Positions 35,384-43,261 of a stretch of 64,000 nucleotides of DNA are shown here, piece by piece. How positions within the stretch are numbered: the stretch's first letter is position 1; each line of letters starts with the position of its first letter. Source of the stretch: an uncultured Caulobacteraceae bacterium (lineage in GTDB: Bacteria; Pseudomonadota; Alphaproteobacteria; Caulobacterales; Caulobacteraceae); the NCBI GenBank assembly GCA_903872075.1, contig CAIQJF010000098.1, positions 32,326 through 96,325 on the forward strand, written 5' to 3'. The position numbers and the translations under genes were made by a program. The notes beneath the pieces were generated by a model. That model was not told the origin of the DNA and made no database searches. It saw nothing but the letters and a program-made list of their open reading frames with translations.

Positions 35384-36387
35384 AACCCGGCATCATTATC
35401 GCCATCGTCATCGGCCTCGTCGCCGCCACGGCGATTGCCGGCTATGTGGGCTTCGGCGCCGTATTTGCCGCCATCGGCCGGGTCGGCTGGCGAGGGCTTC
35501 TGACCCTCGTCCTCTATTCGGTGGTCCCCTTCACCCTACTGGGCTGCGCCTGGGCGGCGATAGGCCACGACGAACCCTGGCGCCGCTGGCCGGTGTTCAT
35601 CTGGGCCCGGGTGGTGCGCGACTCGGCGGGAGAACTCCTGCCCTTCTCCCATCTCGGCGGCTTCGTCGTCGGCGCCCGGGCGGCGGTGGAGCGGGGCGTG
35701 AGCCCCACGGCGGCTTTCGCCACCACGGTGGTCGACGTCACTACCGAACTGATCGCCCAGTTGGGGTTCACCGGTCTGGGAATCGGCCTGCTGATCGCGC
35801 GGCTGGGCACCCACTCCGACCACAACGCCCTGATCGGCGCGGCGGCCGTGGGCCTGTTGCTGACCACGGCCGGGGCGGTGGCCTTCATCGTCCTGCAGCG
35901 CCGCGGCGGCATCCTGATCGAGCGGCTGATCGCCCGCTTCATCCCCGGCGCCGCGGAGCGCACCGTCGAGGTCGTGGAGGCCATCGACCGCCTCTATCAT
36001 CACCCCCGGCGCATCGCCGCGGCGGTGATCTTCCACCTCTGCGCCTGGGTGGCCAGCGCCACGGGTGTGTGGCTGGCTTTGAAGGTCGCCGGGATCCACA
36101 TCGACCTCGCCGCAATGCTGGCGGTGGAGAGTCTGGTAGGCGCCGTGCGCAGCGCCGCCTTCGCCGCCCCCATGGGCATCGGCGTGCAGGAAGCCTCCTA
36201 CGCCCTGCTCGGGCCCCTGTTCGGCCTGGGCCCTGAACTCTCCCTGGCCGTCTCCCTCCTCAAGCGCGCCCGCGACATCGCCATCGGCGTCCCGGCCCTG
36301 CTGACCTGGCAGGGGCTGGAGGGGGTGCGTCTGGTGAAGGGCGGGCTGGACGAGCCGGATCAGGACCCGGAGCCTGGGGCGTCCTGA
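35380..36387 (+). CDS. hpnL: HpnL family membrane protein (LPG-synthase TM-like)
   Basis: This 335-residue polytopic protein of the UPF0104/lysylphosphatidylglycerol-synthase membrane-domain family starts with a helix (GIIIAIVIGLVAATAIAGYVGF). It contains the family motif SLVGAVRSAAFAAPMGIGVQEASYALLG followed by LSLAVSLLKRARD. HpnL is regularly encoded with hpnK and hpnJ, but its activity is not settled. The stop abuts the convergent mlaA-like stop with no gap. Confidence 0.88.
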   Translation: MKPGIIIAIVIGLVAATAIAGYVGFGAVFAAIGRVGWRGLLTLVLYSVVPFTLLGCAWAAIGHDEPWRRWPVFIWARVVRDSAGELLPFSHLGGFVVGARAAVERGVSPTAAFATTVVDVTTELIAQLGFTGLGIGLLIARLGTHSDHNALIGAAAVGLLLTTAGAVAFIVLQRRGGILIERLIARFIPGAAERTVEVVEAIDRLYHHPRRIAAAVIFHLCAWVASATGVWLALKVAGIHIDLAAMLAVESLVGAVRSAAFAAPMGIGVQEASYALLGPLFGLGPELSLAVSLLKRARDIAIGVPALLTWQGLEGVRLVKGGLDEPDQDPEPGAS

Positions 36388-37308
36388 TCAGGCCGCCGGC
36401 GGCGGCGCGGGCGCGGGCGGATCGGGCGGTGTTTCGGCGGCAGCCGGGTTCGTCGCGGCGGCAGGCGCAGGCAGGCGGCCTGCCGGTTCGGGCGAAGCGG
36501 CTGTGGGCGCAGCGGCTGCGGGGCTGTCGGCCGGCGTTGGCGGCGCGGCCTGCGCTGGCGCATCCGCCGGCTTGGCCGGCGCGGCCCCCGCCCCCGGGTC
36601 TTCCAGATCCGGCAGGTCGGGCAGGGACTGGGGGCCCTTGATCTGGGCTTCGCGGGACTGGAGATAGCTGGAGCGCAGGGTGGCGTAGGGATCGGCGGCG
36701 CCTTCGAGGAGGGTGTCCAGATCCCGGCCCACATCGGCGCGCTGGTTCAGGCCGCCGACCACCACCAGGGTGACGTCGACCTCGGTGCGGTAGGGATAGT
36801 TCACCGACTGAACCGGCAGGGTGATGTCGTCCACCAGCATGCCGAACAGGTCGCGCACGCTCGACGGGCCGAACACCGGGATGACGATATAGGGGCCTGA
36901 GTGCACGCCCCAGCGGCCGAGGGTGTCGCCGAAGCCATTGACGTGCATGGGATCGCCCAGGGCCTTGGCCACGTCGATGGCGCCGAGGCCCCCGGCTGTG
37001 GTGTTGACCACGAGACGGAAGGCCGAGCGGATCGCCGGGCCCGGACGGACCTGAAGCAGATCGTTGGCGATCACCACGGGCTCGTTCAGGTTCACAAGGA
37101 AATTGTGAATCATGCGGCCGATCGGGCCAGGGGTGAGGCCGCTGGTGAACCGCGACAGCGGGCCGATGATCTTGCGGTCGAGAACCTGATTGAGAGCGAA
37201 GATGCGCCGGTTCGTGCGCTCCCAGGGATCGCCGGGCGTCTTGGTCCTGCCGAGGGCGGGCTGCAGCACGCCGATCAGCAGGAGGACGAGGGGAATCGCG
37301 CGGCGCAC
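36388..37308 (-). CDS. mlaA: MlaA (VacJ) family lipid-asymmetry protein
   Basis: This 306-residue protein has the MlaA core: DPWERTNRRIFALNQVLDRKIIGPLS, NFLVNLNEPVVIANDLLQ, FRLVVNTTAGGLGAIDVA, GDTLGRWGVHSGPYIVIPVFGPSSVRD. The C-terminal 90 residues are Pro/Ala-rich and disordered. MlaA removes phospholipids from the outer leaflet of the outer membrane. The GTG at 37308 has GGAG upstream and begins a signal peptide ending near QPALG. No lipobox Cys is visible, unlike classical MlaA lipoproteins. It is convergent to hpnL and divergent from hpnN. Confidence 0.87.
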   Translation of the reverse strand: MRRAIPLVLLLIGVLQPALGRTKTPGDPWERTNRRIFALNQVLDRKIIGPLSRFTSGLTPGPIGRMIHNFLVNLNEPVVIANDLLQVRPGPAIRSAFRLVVNTTAGGLGAIDVAKALGDPMHVNGFGDTLGRWGVHSGPYIVIPVFGPSSVRDLFGMLVDDITLPVQSVNYPYRTEVDVTLVVVGGLNQRADVGRDLDTLLEGAADPYATLRSSYLQSREAQIKGPQSLPDLPDLEDPGAGAAPAKPADAPAQAAPPTPADSPAAAAPTAASPEPAGRLPAPAAATNPAAAETPPDPPAPAPPPAA

Positions 37309-37406
37309 CTGGGTCTCCGGTTTAAGGGTCCTTAGTCTGCCGCGTGGGGCCTGTTCAACGTAAAGCTTTGGCGGTCGCGCTGGCGTCCGTGCACGCGATT
37401 GCCTAA

Positions 37407-40082
37407 ATGCGCCTTCCCGACAGCCTTGGACGGCATGGAGACCCCTTGACCGCACCAGCCGAACCGTCCGCCGTCTCGACTTCGGTCATCGTGCGTCTGG
37501 TCACCGCCTGCGTGGACCGCCCCCGGCTGACGGCGGCCCTGGGGCTGCTGCTGGCCGCCCTGGCGGCGATGTTCGCCGTGACCCATTTCGCCATGACCAG
37601 CGACACCGACGGATTGATCTCGCAGAAGCTGGCCTGGCGCCAGCGCGAGGCGGCGTTCAACAGGCTCTTCTCGCCCGAGGGCGATCAGATCGTCACCGTG
37701 ATCGATGGGGCGACCCCGGAGCTGGCCGAGCGGGCGGCGGCCGACCTCACGGCGAAGCTCGAAGCGCGCCCCGACCTCTTCAAGTTCGTCAGCCGGCCCG
37801 ACGCCGGACCCTATTTCGCCAAGGAAGGCCTGCTGTTCGAGGACGCGGGCGAGGTGAAGAGCCAGATGGATCAGCTGGTGAAGGCCCAGCCGTTCCTGGG
37901 CCCCCTGGCGGCCGATCCCACCCTGCGCGGGCTGGCGAGGACGTTCTCGACCATCTTGCAAGGGGTCGGCTCGGGCGACGCCACCCTCACCGACCTGGAC
38001 CGGCCGATCGCGGCCCTGTCCACGACCCTGGATGAGCTGCGCGCCGACAAGCCGGCGGTGTTTTCCTGGCGCAGCCTGATCTCCGGCAAGCCGGCCGAGC
38101 CGCGGGCCCTGCGCCGGATCGTGCTGGCCAGCCCGGTGCTGAATTTCAGCGAGCTACTGTCGGGCGCCGGTCCGTCGGATTTCATCCGCAAGGCCACGCG
38201 CGACGCCAAATTCGATCCGGCCCACGGCGTCACGGTGCGCCTGACCGGGCCCGTGCCGCTGCAGGACGAGGAGTTCGCCACCCTGGCCGACCGCGCCGCC
38301 CTGATCGGCGCCCTGGCCGGGGCGGCGATCCTGATCATGCTGTGGATGGCTGTGCGCTCGGCGCGGCTGATCGCGGCGATCGTCATCACCACCCTGATCG
38401 GCCTGGTGTGCGCGGCGGCCAGCGGTCTGGCGATCTTCCACCGCTTCAATGTGATCTCGGTGGCGTTCATCCCGCTATTCGTGGGGCTGGGCATCGATTT
38501 CGGGATTCAGTTCAGCGTCCGCTTCCGCACCGAATTCGCCGCCGGCGGCGAGCTTCGCGAGGCCCTGATCGCCGCCGGGCGCGGCATGGGCCGCTCGCTG
38601 ACCCTGGCGGCCACGGCCATCGCCGTGGGCTTCCTGGCCTTCGCCCCAACCGCCTATGTCGGGGTCTCGCAGCTTGGCGTGATCGCGGGCCTCGGGATGT
38701 TCATCGCCCTGGGCCTCAACCTCTCGGTGCTGCCCGCCCTGATCCGGATTTTCGGCGCGCCCACCCGTCCGGCGCCAGACGAGACCGATTTCCTTGAGCG
38801 GCTGGACGCGGTGATCCTGGGCAATCGCCGGCTGGTGATCGGCATCGCCCTGGGCGCCGCCGCGATCTGTGCGGCGAGCCTCCCCTGGCTGCGCTTCGAC
38901 TTCAACACCCTGCATCTGAAGAGCGCCAAGGTGGAGTCGGTGGCGACCCTTCTGGACCTGATGAAGGATCCGGATCAGTCACCCAATACGGTGGAGATTA
39001 TCGCCCCCTCGTTGAGCGCAGCCGACGCCCTGGCGCGAAAGCTGGAGCGCCTGCCGCAGGTGGCCCAGGCCCGCACGCTGTCGAGCTTCATCCCCGAGGA
39101 TCAGGCCCCCAAGGTCGCGGCGATCGGCGACGCGGCCATGCTCCTGGACCTCACGCTCGATCCCCTGGTCACCGCGCCGGCGCCGAGTGACGCGGAGACC
39201 GTGGCGGCGCTGACGAAGACCGCCGCCGATCTGCGGGCGGCCGCGAAGATCGAAACGCCCGAACGATCTCAGGCGGCGCTGAAACTGGCCGGAAACCTGG
39301 AATGGCTGGCCGCCGCCCCGGCGCCGACGCGCGACAGGGCCGCCGAGGTGTTGATGCCGGGGCTGACCACAGTTCTGGATCAGACCCGCACCGCCCTGGC
39401 GGCCGGCCCGGCGAGCCTGGCCGATCTGCCACCCGAACTCAGCCGCGACTGGCTGGCGCCCGACGGCCGGGCCCGGGTCTCGGTCGTGCCGAAGGGCGAC
39501 GGCAACGACACCGGCGTGCTCAACCGATTCATCGACGCGGTGCAGAAGGTCGCCCCCGGCGCCACCGGTCCGGCGGCGGAGGTGCGCGAGGGCGGCCGCG
39601 CGGTGGCCGGGGCCTTCGCCGAAGCCGGCGTTCTGAGCTTTATCGCCATCACCGCCCTGCTCTATGGGGTGCTGCGGCGGACCCGGCACGTGGCGATCAC
39701 CATGGCGCCGATCGTGCTCACCGGCCTGCTGACCCTGGGCAGCTGCGTGGCCATAGGTCAGCCGCTGAACTTCGCCAATATCATCGCCCTGCCCCTGCTG
39801 TTCGGCATCGGGGTGGCGTTCCACATCTATTTCGTCCTGGCCTGGCGCGGCGGCGGCGAGCACCTGCTGCAGTCCAGCCTGACCCGGGCGGTGTTCTTCA
39901 GCGCCCTGGCCACGGCCACCGGCTTCGGCAGCCTGTGGGCCTCCAGCCACCCCGGCACGGCCAGCATGGGCAAGCTGCTGATGATCTCCCTGATCTGGAC
40001 CCTGGTCTCGGCCCTGCTGTTCCAGCCGGCCTTGATGGGCCCGCCGCCCAGCCAGACGAAGACGCCTCAGCCGGGGACGTAA
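37407..40082 (+). CDS. hpnN: hopanoid transporter HpnN (RND/MMPL family)
   Basis: This 891-residue RND-like permease has an N-terminal helix (LTAALGLLLAALAAMFAVTHF), a periplasmic loop, a cluster of five helices including VAFIPLFVGLGIDFGIQFSVRFR, a second loop, and a second cluster with NIIALPLLFGIGVAFHIYFVLAWR. The duplicated GxxxDFGIQF/GVAFHIYF motifs are typical. HpnN moves hopanoids to the outer membrane in homologues. It is divergent from the mlaA-like gene across 98 bases, and its end overlaps the GST gene by 16 bases. Confidence 0.92.
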   Translation: MRLPDSLGRHGDPLTAPAEPSAVSTSVIVRLVTACVDRPRLTAALGLLLAALAAMFAVTHFAMTSDTDGLISQKLAWRQREAAFNRLFSPEGDQIVTVIDGATPELAERAAADLTAKLEARPDLFKFVSRPDAGPYFAKEGLLFEDAGEVKSQMDQLVKAQPFLGPLAADPTLRGLARTFSTILQGVGSGDATLTDLDRPIAALSTTLDELRADKPAVFSWRSLISGKPAEPRALRRIVLASPVLNFSELLSGAGPSDFIRKATRDAKFDPAHGVTVRLTGPVPLQDEEFATLADRAALIGALAGAAILIMLWMAVRSARLIAAIVITTLIGLVCAAASGLAIFHRFNVISVAFIPLFVGLGIDFGIQFSVRFRTEFAAGGELREALIAAGRGMGRSLTLAATAIAVGFLAFAPTAYVGVSQLGVIAGLGMFIALGLNLSVLPALIRIFGAPTRPAPDETDFLERLDAVILGNRRLVIGIALGAAAICAASLPWLRFDFNTLHLKSAKVESVATLLDLMKDPDQSPNTVEIIAPSLSAADALARKLERLPQVAQARTLSSFIPEDQAPKVAAIGDAAMLLDLTLDPLVTAPAPSDAETVAALTKTAADLRAAAKIETPERSQAALKLAGNLEWLAAAPAPTRDRAAEVLMPGLTTVLDQTRTALAAGPASLADLPPELSRDWLAPDGRARVSVVPKGDGNDTGVLNRFIDAVQKVAPGATGPAAEVREGGRAVAGAFAEAGVLSFIAITALLYGVLRRTRHVAITMAPIVLTGLLTLGSCVAIGQPLNFANIIALPLLFGIGVAFHIYFVLAWRGGGEHLLQSSLTRAVFFSALATATGFGSLWASSHPGTASMGKLLMISLIWTLVSALLFQPALMGPPPSQTKTPQPGT

Positions 40083-40672
40083 GGCCCCAGGTCCAACGCC
40101 CCCTCGACCCGGGCGATCCAGGCCCGCAGCGCCGGATAGGCGGCCAGATTGAGGCCCCCATCGGAGGCCATGCGGCTGTAGGCGACCAGCGAAATGTCGG
40201 CCAGAGTCAGGCGGCCGCCAACCAGAAAATCCCGGCCGGTCAGGGCGTCGTCCAGCCGCGCCAGGGCGCCGTAGGCGCGTTCGACGAGCTTCGGATCGAG
40301 ATCAGACGCCTCGCGGCCCAGGTAGCGAACCTGGAACCGCGCCACGGCCACATAGGGCTCGTGGCTGTACTGCTCCCAGAACAGCCATTCGAACATCTTC
40401 GCCCGGTCATAGGCATGGGTCGGGATCAGGTCCGTGCCCTCGGCCATATGCACCAGAATAGCGTTGGACTGCGCCAGGGGCCGGCCGTTGGCCAGGACGG
40501 CCAGCGGAACCTGGCCGGCGGGATTGAGGGCGAGAAAAGCCTCGGTGCGGGTCTCGCCGTTCAGGACCCCCGTCTCGATCCAGTCATAGGCCATGCCCAG
40601 GCGGTCCAGGGTCCACTTCACCTTCAGGCAGTTTCCCGAGATGGAATCGCCAAACACCTTGATCCGCGACAT
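40067..40672 (-). CDS. glutathione S-transferase
   Basis: This 201-residue protein has a thioredoxin-fold N-terminus (IKVFGDSISGNCLKVKWTLDRLGMAYDWIETGVLNGETRTEAF), NPAGQVPLAVLANGRPLAQSNAIL carrying the cis-Pro and the SNAIL glutathione-binding motif, and an all-helical C-terminal domain (FLVGGRLTLADISLVAYSR). The reaction (conjugation, dehalogenation or isomerisation) cannot be assigned. It is convergent to hpnN. Confidence 0.92.
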   Translation of the reverse strand: MSRIKVFGDSISGNCLKVKWTLDRLGMAYDWIETGVLNGETRTEAFLALNPAGQVPLAVLANGRPLAQSNAILVHMAEGTDLIPTHAYDRAKMFEWLFWEQYSHEPYVAVARFQVRYLGREASDLDPKLVERAYGALARLDDALTGRDFLVGGRLTLADISLVAYSRMASDGGLNLAAYPALRAWIARVEGALDLGPYVPG

Positions 40673-40766
40673 GACCCGCCTCCCCCGCCGCCCCGGAGGT
40701 CGAGGCCATCACCCTGGCCTCTAACGCCCGCTACCCCCAATCGGCAACAATCCCGAACGTTGGACA

Positions 40767-40806
40767 ACATTGCAAATCGTCACAATCGCCGCTACTATTG
40801 CAATGT
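40767..40806. promoter_or_regulatory. leaderless-type promoter with flanking inverted repeat
   Basis: Arms ACATTGCAA (40767-40775) and TTGCAATGT (40798-40806) are perfect 9-bp inverted copies centred 31 bases apart. Between them lie a -35-like TTGCAA (40770-40775) and a -10-like TACTAT (40793-40798) at 17-base spacing. The predicted transcript start falls on the GTG at 40805, so the mRNA would be leaderless, and both arms would block polymerase if bound. Confidence 0.5.
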
Positions 40807-41056
40807 GAAAACCACGCGCTACTTTGACGAGCAGGTCAGGCGCAAGCGGCCCTACATCGATCTGTCGATGTGCGCCACCGTGATCGGCCGACCTCTCCGC
40901 ACAATCCGTCAACCGGACGGGCGCGTCCGCCGGTGGGCCGAGGTGACAGATACGCGTGACGGGAAATCGCGTATGCTGCGGGTCGTGACGCTGGAAGACG
41001 GCGAGACGGTTCACAACGCCTTTTTCGATCGGAACTTTGGCAGGGATCGCCCATGA
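40805..41056 (+). CDS. DUF4258-like small protein (putative toxin-like partner)
   Basis: This 83-residue protein, basic at the N-terminus (KTTRYFDEQVRRKRPYID), has a beta-rich C-terminus (RMLRVVTLEDGETVHNAFFDRNF). It resembles the small DUF4258-type proteins paired with DUF2283 proteins. By arrangement it is toxin-antitoxin-like, but that is not demonstrated. The GTG start coincides with the predicted transcript start, and its stop overlaps the DUF2283 ATG (ATGA). Confidence 0.72.
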   Translation: MKTTRYFDEQVRRKRPYIDLSMCATVIGRPLRTIRQPDGRVRRWAEVTDTRDGKSRMLRVVTLEDGETVHNAFFDRNFGRDRP

Positions 41057-41256
41057 AGCTGCACTACTATCCGGAGACCGACAGCCTCTACATCGAGCTC
41101 AAGGCCGGACCCGGCGCGGAGACGCGGGAGATCGCCGAGGGCCTCAGCGTCGATTTCGACGCCTCGGGCGCGGTCGTGGGGCTCGATATCGATCACGCGT
41201 CAGCCCTTGATCTCACCATGCTGGAAACCATCGCCCTGCCTGTGAAGGCGGCCTAG
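41053..41256 (+). CDS. DUF2283 domain protein
   Basis: This 67-residue protein matches DUF2283: MKLHYYPETDSLYIELKAGPG, then EGLSVDFDASGAVVGLDIDHAS. DUF2283 proteins are small, acidic and regularly encoded next to a small basic partner, as here. It may be the antidote or regulator of the pair. It is translationally coupled to the preceding gene. Confidence 0.85.
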   Translation: MKLHYYPETDSLYIELKAGPGAETREIAEGLSVDFDASGAVVGLDIDHASALDLTMLETIALPVKAA

Positions 41257-41265
41257 GCGCGGGCG

Positions 41266-41901
41266 CTAGCCAGTGGCAAAATCCGTCAGTAACAGCGCGC
41301 GGATCAGGTCTTCGATGGCCTGCGCCTCCACCAGGCGGTCGTCGCCGCTGACCAGGGCGATTTCGGGGGCGAGGCTGAAGGCCGTGCCGGCGATGGCGAT
41401 GAAGCTGTAGTAGAGCAGGGTCGGATCGCCGGGGCGGACCTCGCCGGCCTCCTGGCCGCGGCGGATCAGGGCGCAGACCCGGGCGTGGTTGGCGCGCAGA
41501 TGGGTGTCGACCAGCCACTTGAGGCGGTCGGTGGCGGCGCGGCCCTCGACGGTGATGATGCGGTGGATGTCGGCGTCGCTGGCGCAGAAATCGATGAAGC
41601 CGCGCACCAGCACCATGAGCCGCTTCGCGGGCCCGGCGTCGCGCAGATCGGGCTGATGATGGATGATCCAGTCGTTCAGGCCGGCGAAGACATCGTCCAT
41701 CACCGCCCGCCAGAGCGCTTCCTTAGACTTGAAATGATACAGTAGCAGGCTCTGCGCGACACTGGCCTCCAGGGCGATGGCGCGGGTGGAGGCGCCCTCG
41801 AAACCGGCCGTGGCGAAGGCGCGCCGGGCGGCGTCGAGGATGCGCCGCCGGGCGTCGCCGGTTGTCATCTCGGCCTGGGCCGTATCGCGCCGCGCCACCA
41901 T
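41266..41901 (-). CDS. TetR family transcriptional regulator
   Basis: This 211-residue protein has an N-terminal helix-turn-helix (RRRILDAARRAFATAGFEGASTRAIALEASVAQSLLLYHFKSKEALWRAVMDDV) followed by a helical ligand domain. The ATG at 41901 has GGGAG 5 bases upstream; a longer frame to 41925 runs toward the operator. Two 16-bp palindromes in the divergent gap to the DoxX gene are the likely binding sites, implying autorepression and control of the DoxX gene. Confidence 0.88.
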   Translation of the reverse strand: MVARRDTAQAEMTTGDARRRILDAARRAFATAGFEGASTRAIALEASVAQSLLLYHFKSKEALWRAVMDDVFAGLNDWIIHHQPDLRDAGPAKRLMVLVRGFIDFCASDADIHRIITVEGRAATDRLKWLVDTHLRANHARVCALIRRGQEAGEVRPGDPTLLYYSFIAIAGTAFSLAPEIALVSGDDRLVEAQAIEDLIRALLLTDFATG

Positions 41902-41926
41902 CTCGCTCCCAAAGCCGCACCGCATA

Positions 41927-41971
41927 TTGATCGGTCGATCAAGGTCTGTATAGTCCTGATCGATTGATCAG
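41927..41971. promoter_or_regulatory. TetR-type double operator with embedded promoter
   Basis: The palindromes are TTGATCGGTCGATCAA (41927-41942) and CTGATCGATTGATCAG (41956-41971). A -10-like TATAGT at 41949-41954 lies between them, with TTGATC as a -35 16 bases upstream. A repressor at either site would block transcription of the DoxX gene; the tetR promoter lies in the same region. Confidence 0.6.
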
Positions 41972-41990
41972 TTCGGTGGAGAGCCCAAGC

Positions 41991-42362
41991 TTGACAGACA
42001 CAACCCAGACCGCACCGCCGGCCTGGCTGAAGATCGCCGGCTGGACCCTCCAGGGCCTGCTCGCCCTCGCCTTCCTGGCCGCGGCGGCGATGAAACTGAC
42101 CGGCCAGCCGAAGATGGTGGCGGAGTTCGCGGACCTGCCGCTGGGTCAGACATTGCGCTATATCACCGGCGCGATCGAGGTGACGGGCGCCGCCCTGCTG
42201 CTGTGGCCGCGCACTGCGCTCCTGGGCGCCGCGACCCTGCTCTGCGTCGACGTCGGCGCCCTAGGCGCGCAAATCGTCTTCCTGCACGGCGATTTGATCC
42301 ACGTCTGCGTGCTTGGCGGACTGCTGGCCCTCAGCGCCTGGATGACGCGCCGCGCGGGTTAG
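41991..42362 (+). CDS. DoxX-like membrane protein
   Basis: This is a 123-residue protein with four hydrophobic helices (LQGLLALAFLAAAAMKLTG, TGAIEVTGAALLLWP, TALLGAATLLCVDVGALGAQ, VCVLGGLLALSAWM), the DoxX-like layout. The function of stand-alone members is unclear; redox homeostasis roles are proposed. The TTG at 41991 has GGAGAG 8 bases upstream; an earlier TTG at 41964 lies inside the operator. It is under apparent TetR control. Confidence 0.72.
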   Translation: MTDTTQTAPPAWLKIAGWTLQGLLALAFLAAAAMKLTGQPKMVAEFADLPLGQTLRYITGAIEVTGAALLLWPRTALLGAATLLCVDVGALGAQIVFLHGDLIHVCVLGGLLALSAWMTRRAG

Positions 42363-42464
42363 CGCGGGCGTCGTGCCGCATTGGTTTCACCGGGGACATA
42401 TCCTGCTGCGCGGTATCGTCTAGACTTGGGTCGCCGAAGCTTGCGGCGGGATTCGGGTGTCACC

Positions 42465-42971
42465 ATGCGTTTTCATGTCTCCAGCCTCGCAGCGGTGACT
42501 GCCTTGGTCGCTAACGTTCTCGCCTCAACCGGCGCTTACGCGCAGACCACGCCAGCAACCAGGCCCGCCCACACCCTGCCGCCTGCGGTGATGTCCCAAC
42601 TGCTTAAGGCGATCGCAGACAAGGGCCGCGACACCACCCTCCCCGCCACCATCGCCCCGGACCTGGGTCTGGCCGCCAAGGGCGCGGCCTGGCCCGACCG
42701 TCAGTTCGCGGTGCAGTCCCAGGCCACAGGCATGGTTCACGCGGTCGCCGCCGGTGCGGCGCCGGACTCCGATCTGGTCCTTTCGGTGCGGGGCGACGCG
42801 GCGATCACCCTCTTCCGGGTCCGGCGGGATGGGACCATGGCCGGCGCGGTGGAGTTCTTTCCCCAAACCCAGTTCAGCAGCCCGGCGCTTCCGGGCGATG
42901 CGGCGCGGGAGTTCGACGCGGAGATCCTGTTCTGGGCGCGAACCTTGGAGGCGCTCGCCGCGCCGGAATGA
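42465..42971 (+). CDS. secreted protein of unknown function
   Basis: This 168-residue protein has a signal peptide (MRFHVSSLAAVTALVANVLASTGAYA), then TLPPAVMSQLLKAIADKGRDTTLPATIAPDLGL and a beta-rich domain with DLVLSVRGDAAITLFRVRRDG. A tail helix (AREFDAEILFWARTLEALAA) closes it. I do not recognise a family. The ATG at 42465 is chosen because it starts the signal peptide; the frame extends to 42381. Confidence 0.7.
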   Translation: MRFHVSSLAAVTALVANVLASTGAYAQTTPATRPAHTLPPAVMSQLLKAIADKGRDTTLPATIAPDLGLAAKGAAWPDRQFAVQSQATGMVHAVAAGAAPDSDLVLSVRGDAAITLFRVRRDGTMAGAVEFFPQTQFSSPALPGDAAREFDAEILFWARTLEALAAPE

Positions 42972-43012
42972 GGGGACTTTCGAGACGTTCGTGCGTCCGC
43001 TACATTGCCTCC

Positions 43013-43129
43013 ATGGAACGCAGCCCCCTCTTCGCCGGACAGGTCGCCCTCGCGACCGGCCATGGCGTCGGCGCGCCTGTGGTCCATGCTCCCGTTGCAG
43101 CCTCGACGCCCCACGCGCCGACCATATGA
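43013..43129 (+). pseudogene. possible short-chain dehydrogenase N-terminal remnant
   Basis: A 38-codon frame reads MERSPLFAGQVALATGHGVG, which resembles the first strand and TGxxxGxG nucleotide loop of SDR enzymes. It then degenerates into Ala/Pro-rich sequence and stops just before the tRNA. It could be a decayed gene end or coincidence. Confidence 0.25.
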
Positions 43130-43154
43130 CGGCCACGGCGGAAACGCCGTCTGT

Positions 43155-43228
43155 GGCCTCGTAGCTCAACGGTAGAGCGTACAGCTTATAACTGCCTGAC
43201 CCGCGTTCAACTCGCGGCGGGGCTACCA
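43155..43228 (+). tRNA. tRNA-Ile (anticodon UAU), atypical
   Basis: A 74-base cloverleaf can be drawn. The acceptor stem GGCCTCG pairs with CGGGGCT (two G-T wobbles) and encodes 3' CCA. The D stem is GCTC/GAGC. The T arm CCGCG-TTCAACT-CGCGG is perfect. The anticodon loop CTTATAA gives TAT. The anticodon stem TACAG/CTGCC has only three pairs, the outer two being mismatched. AUA is normally read by a CAU (lysidine) tRNA in these bacteria, so this may be an accessory or decaying tRNA. Confidence 0.72.
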
Positions 43229-43261
43229 AACACCCGGATTCCGCCCCTGACGCTGATAGCG

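Noticed and set aside
39302..40804. Long plus-strand frame ahead of the DUF4258-like gene
   Set aside because: It overlaps hpnN in another frame and the GST gene antisense, and its composition is Arg/Pro-rich shadow; only the last 83 codons look real.
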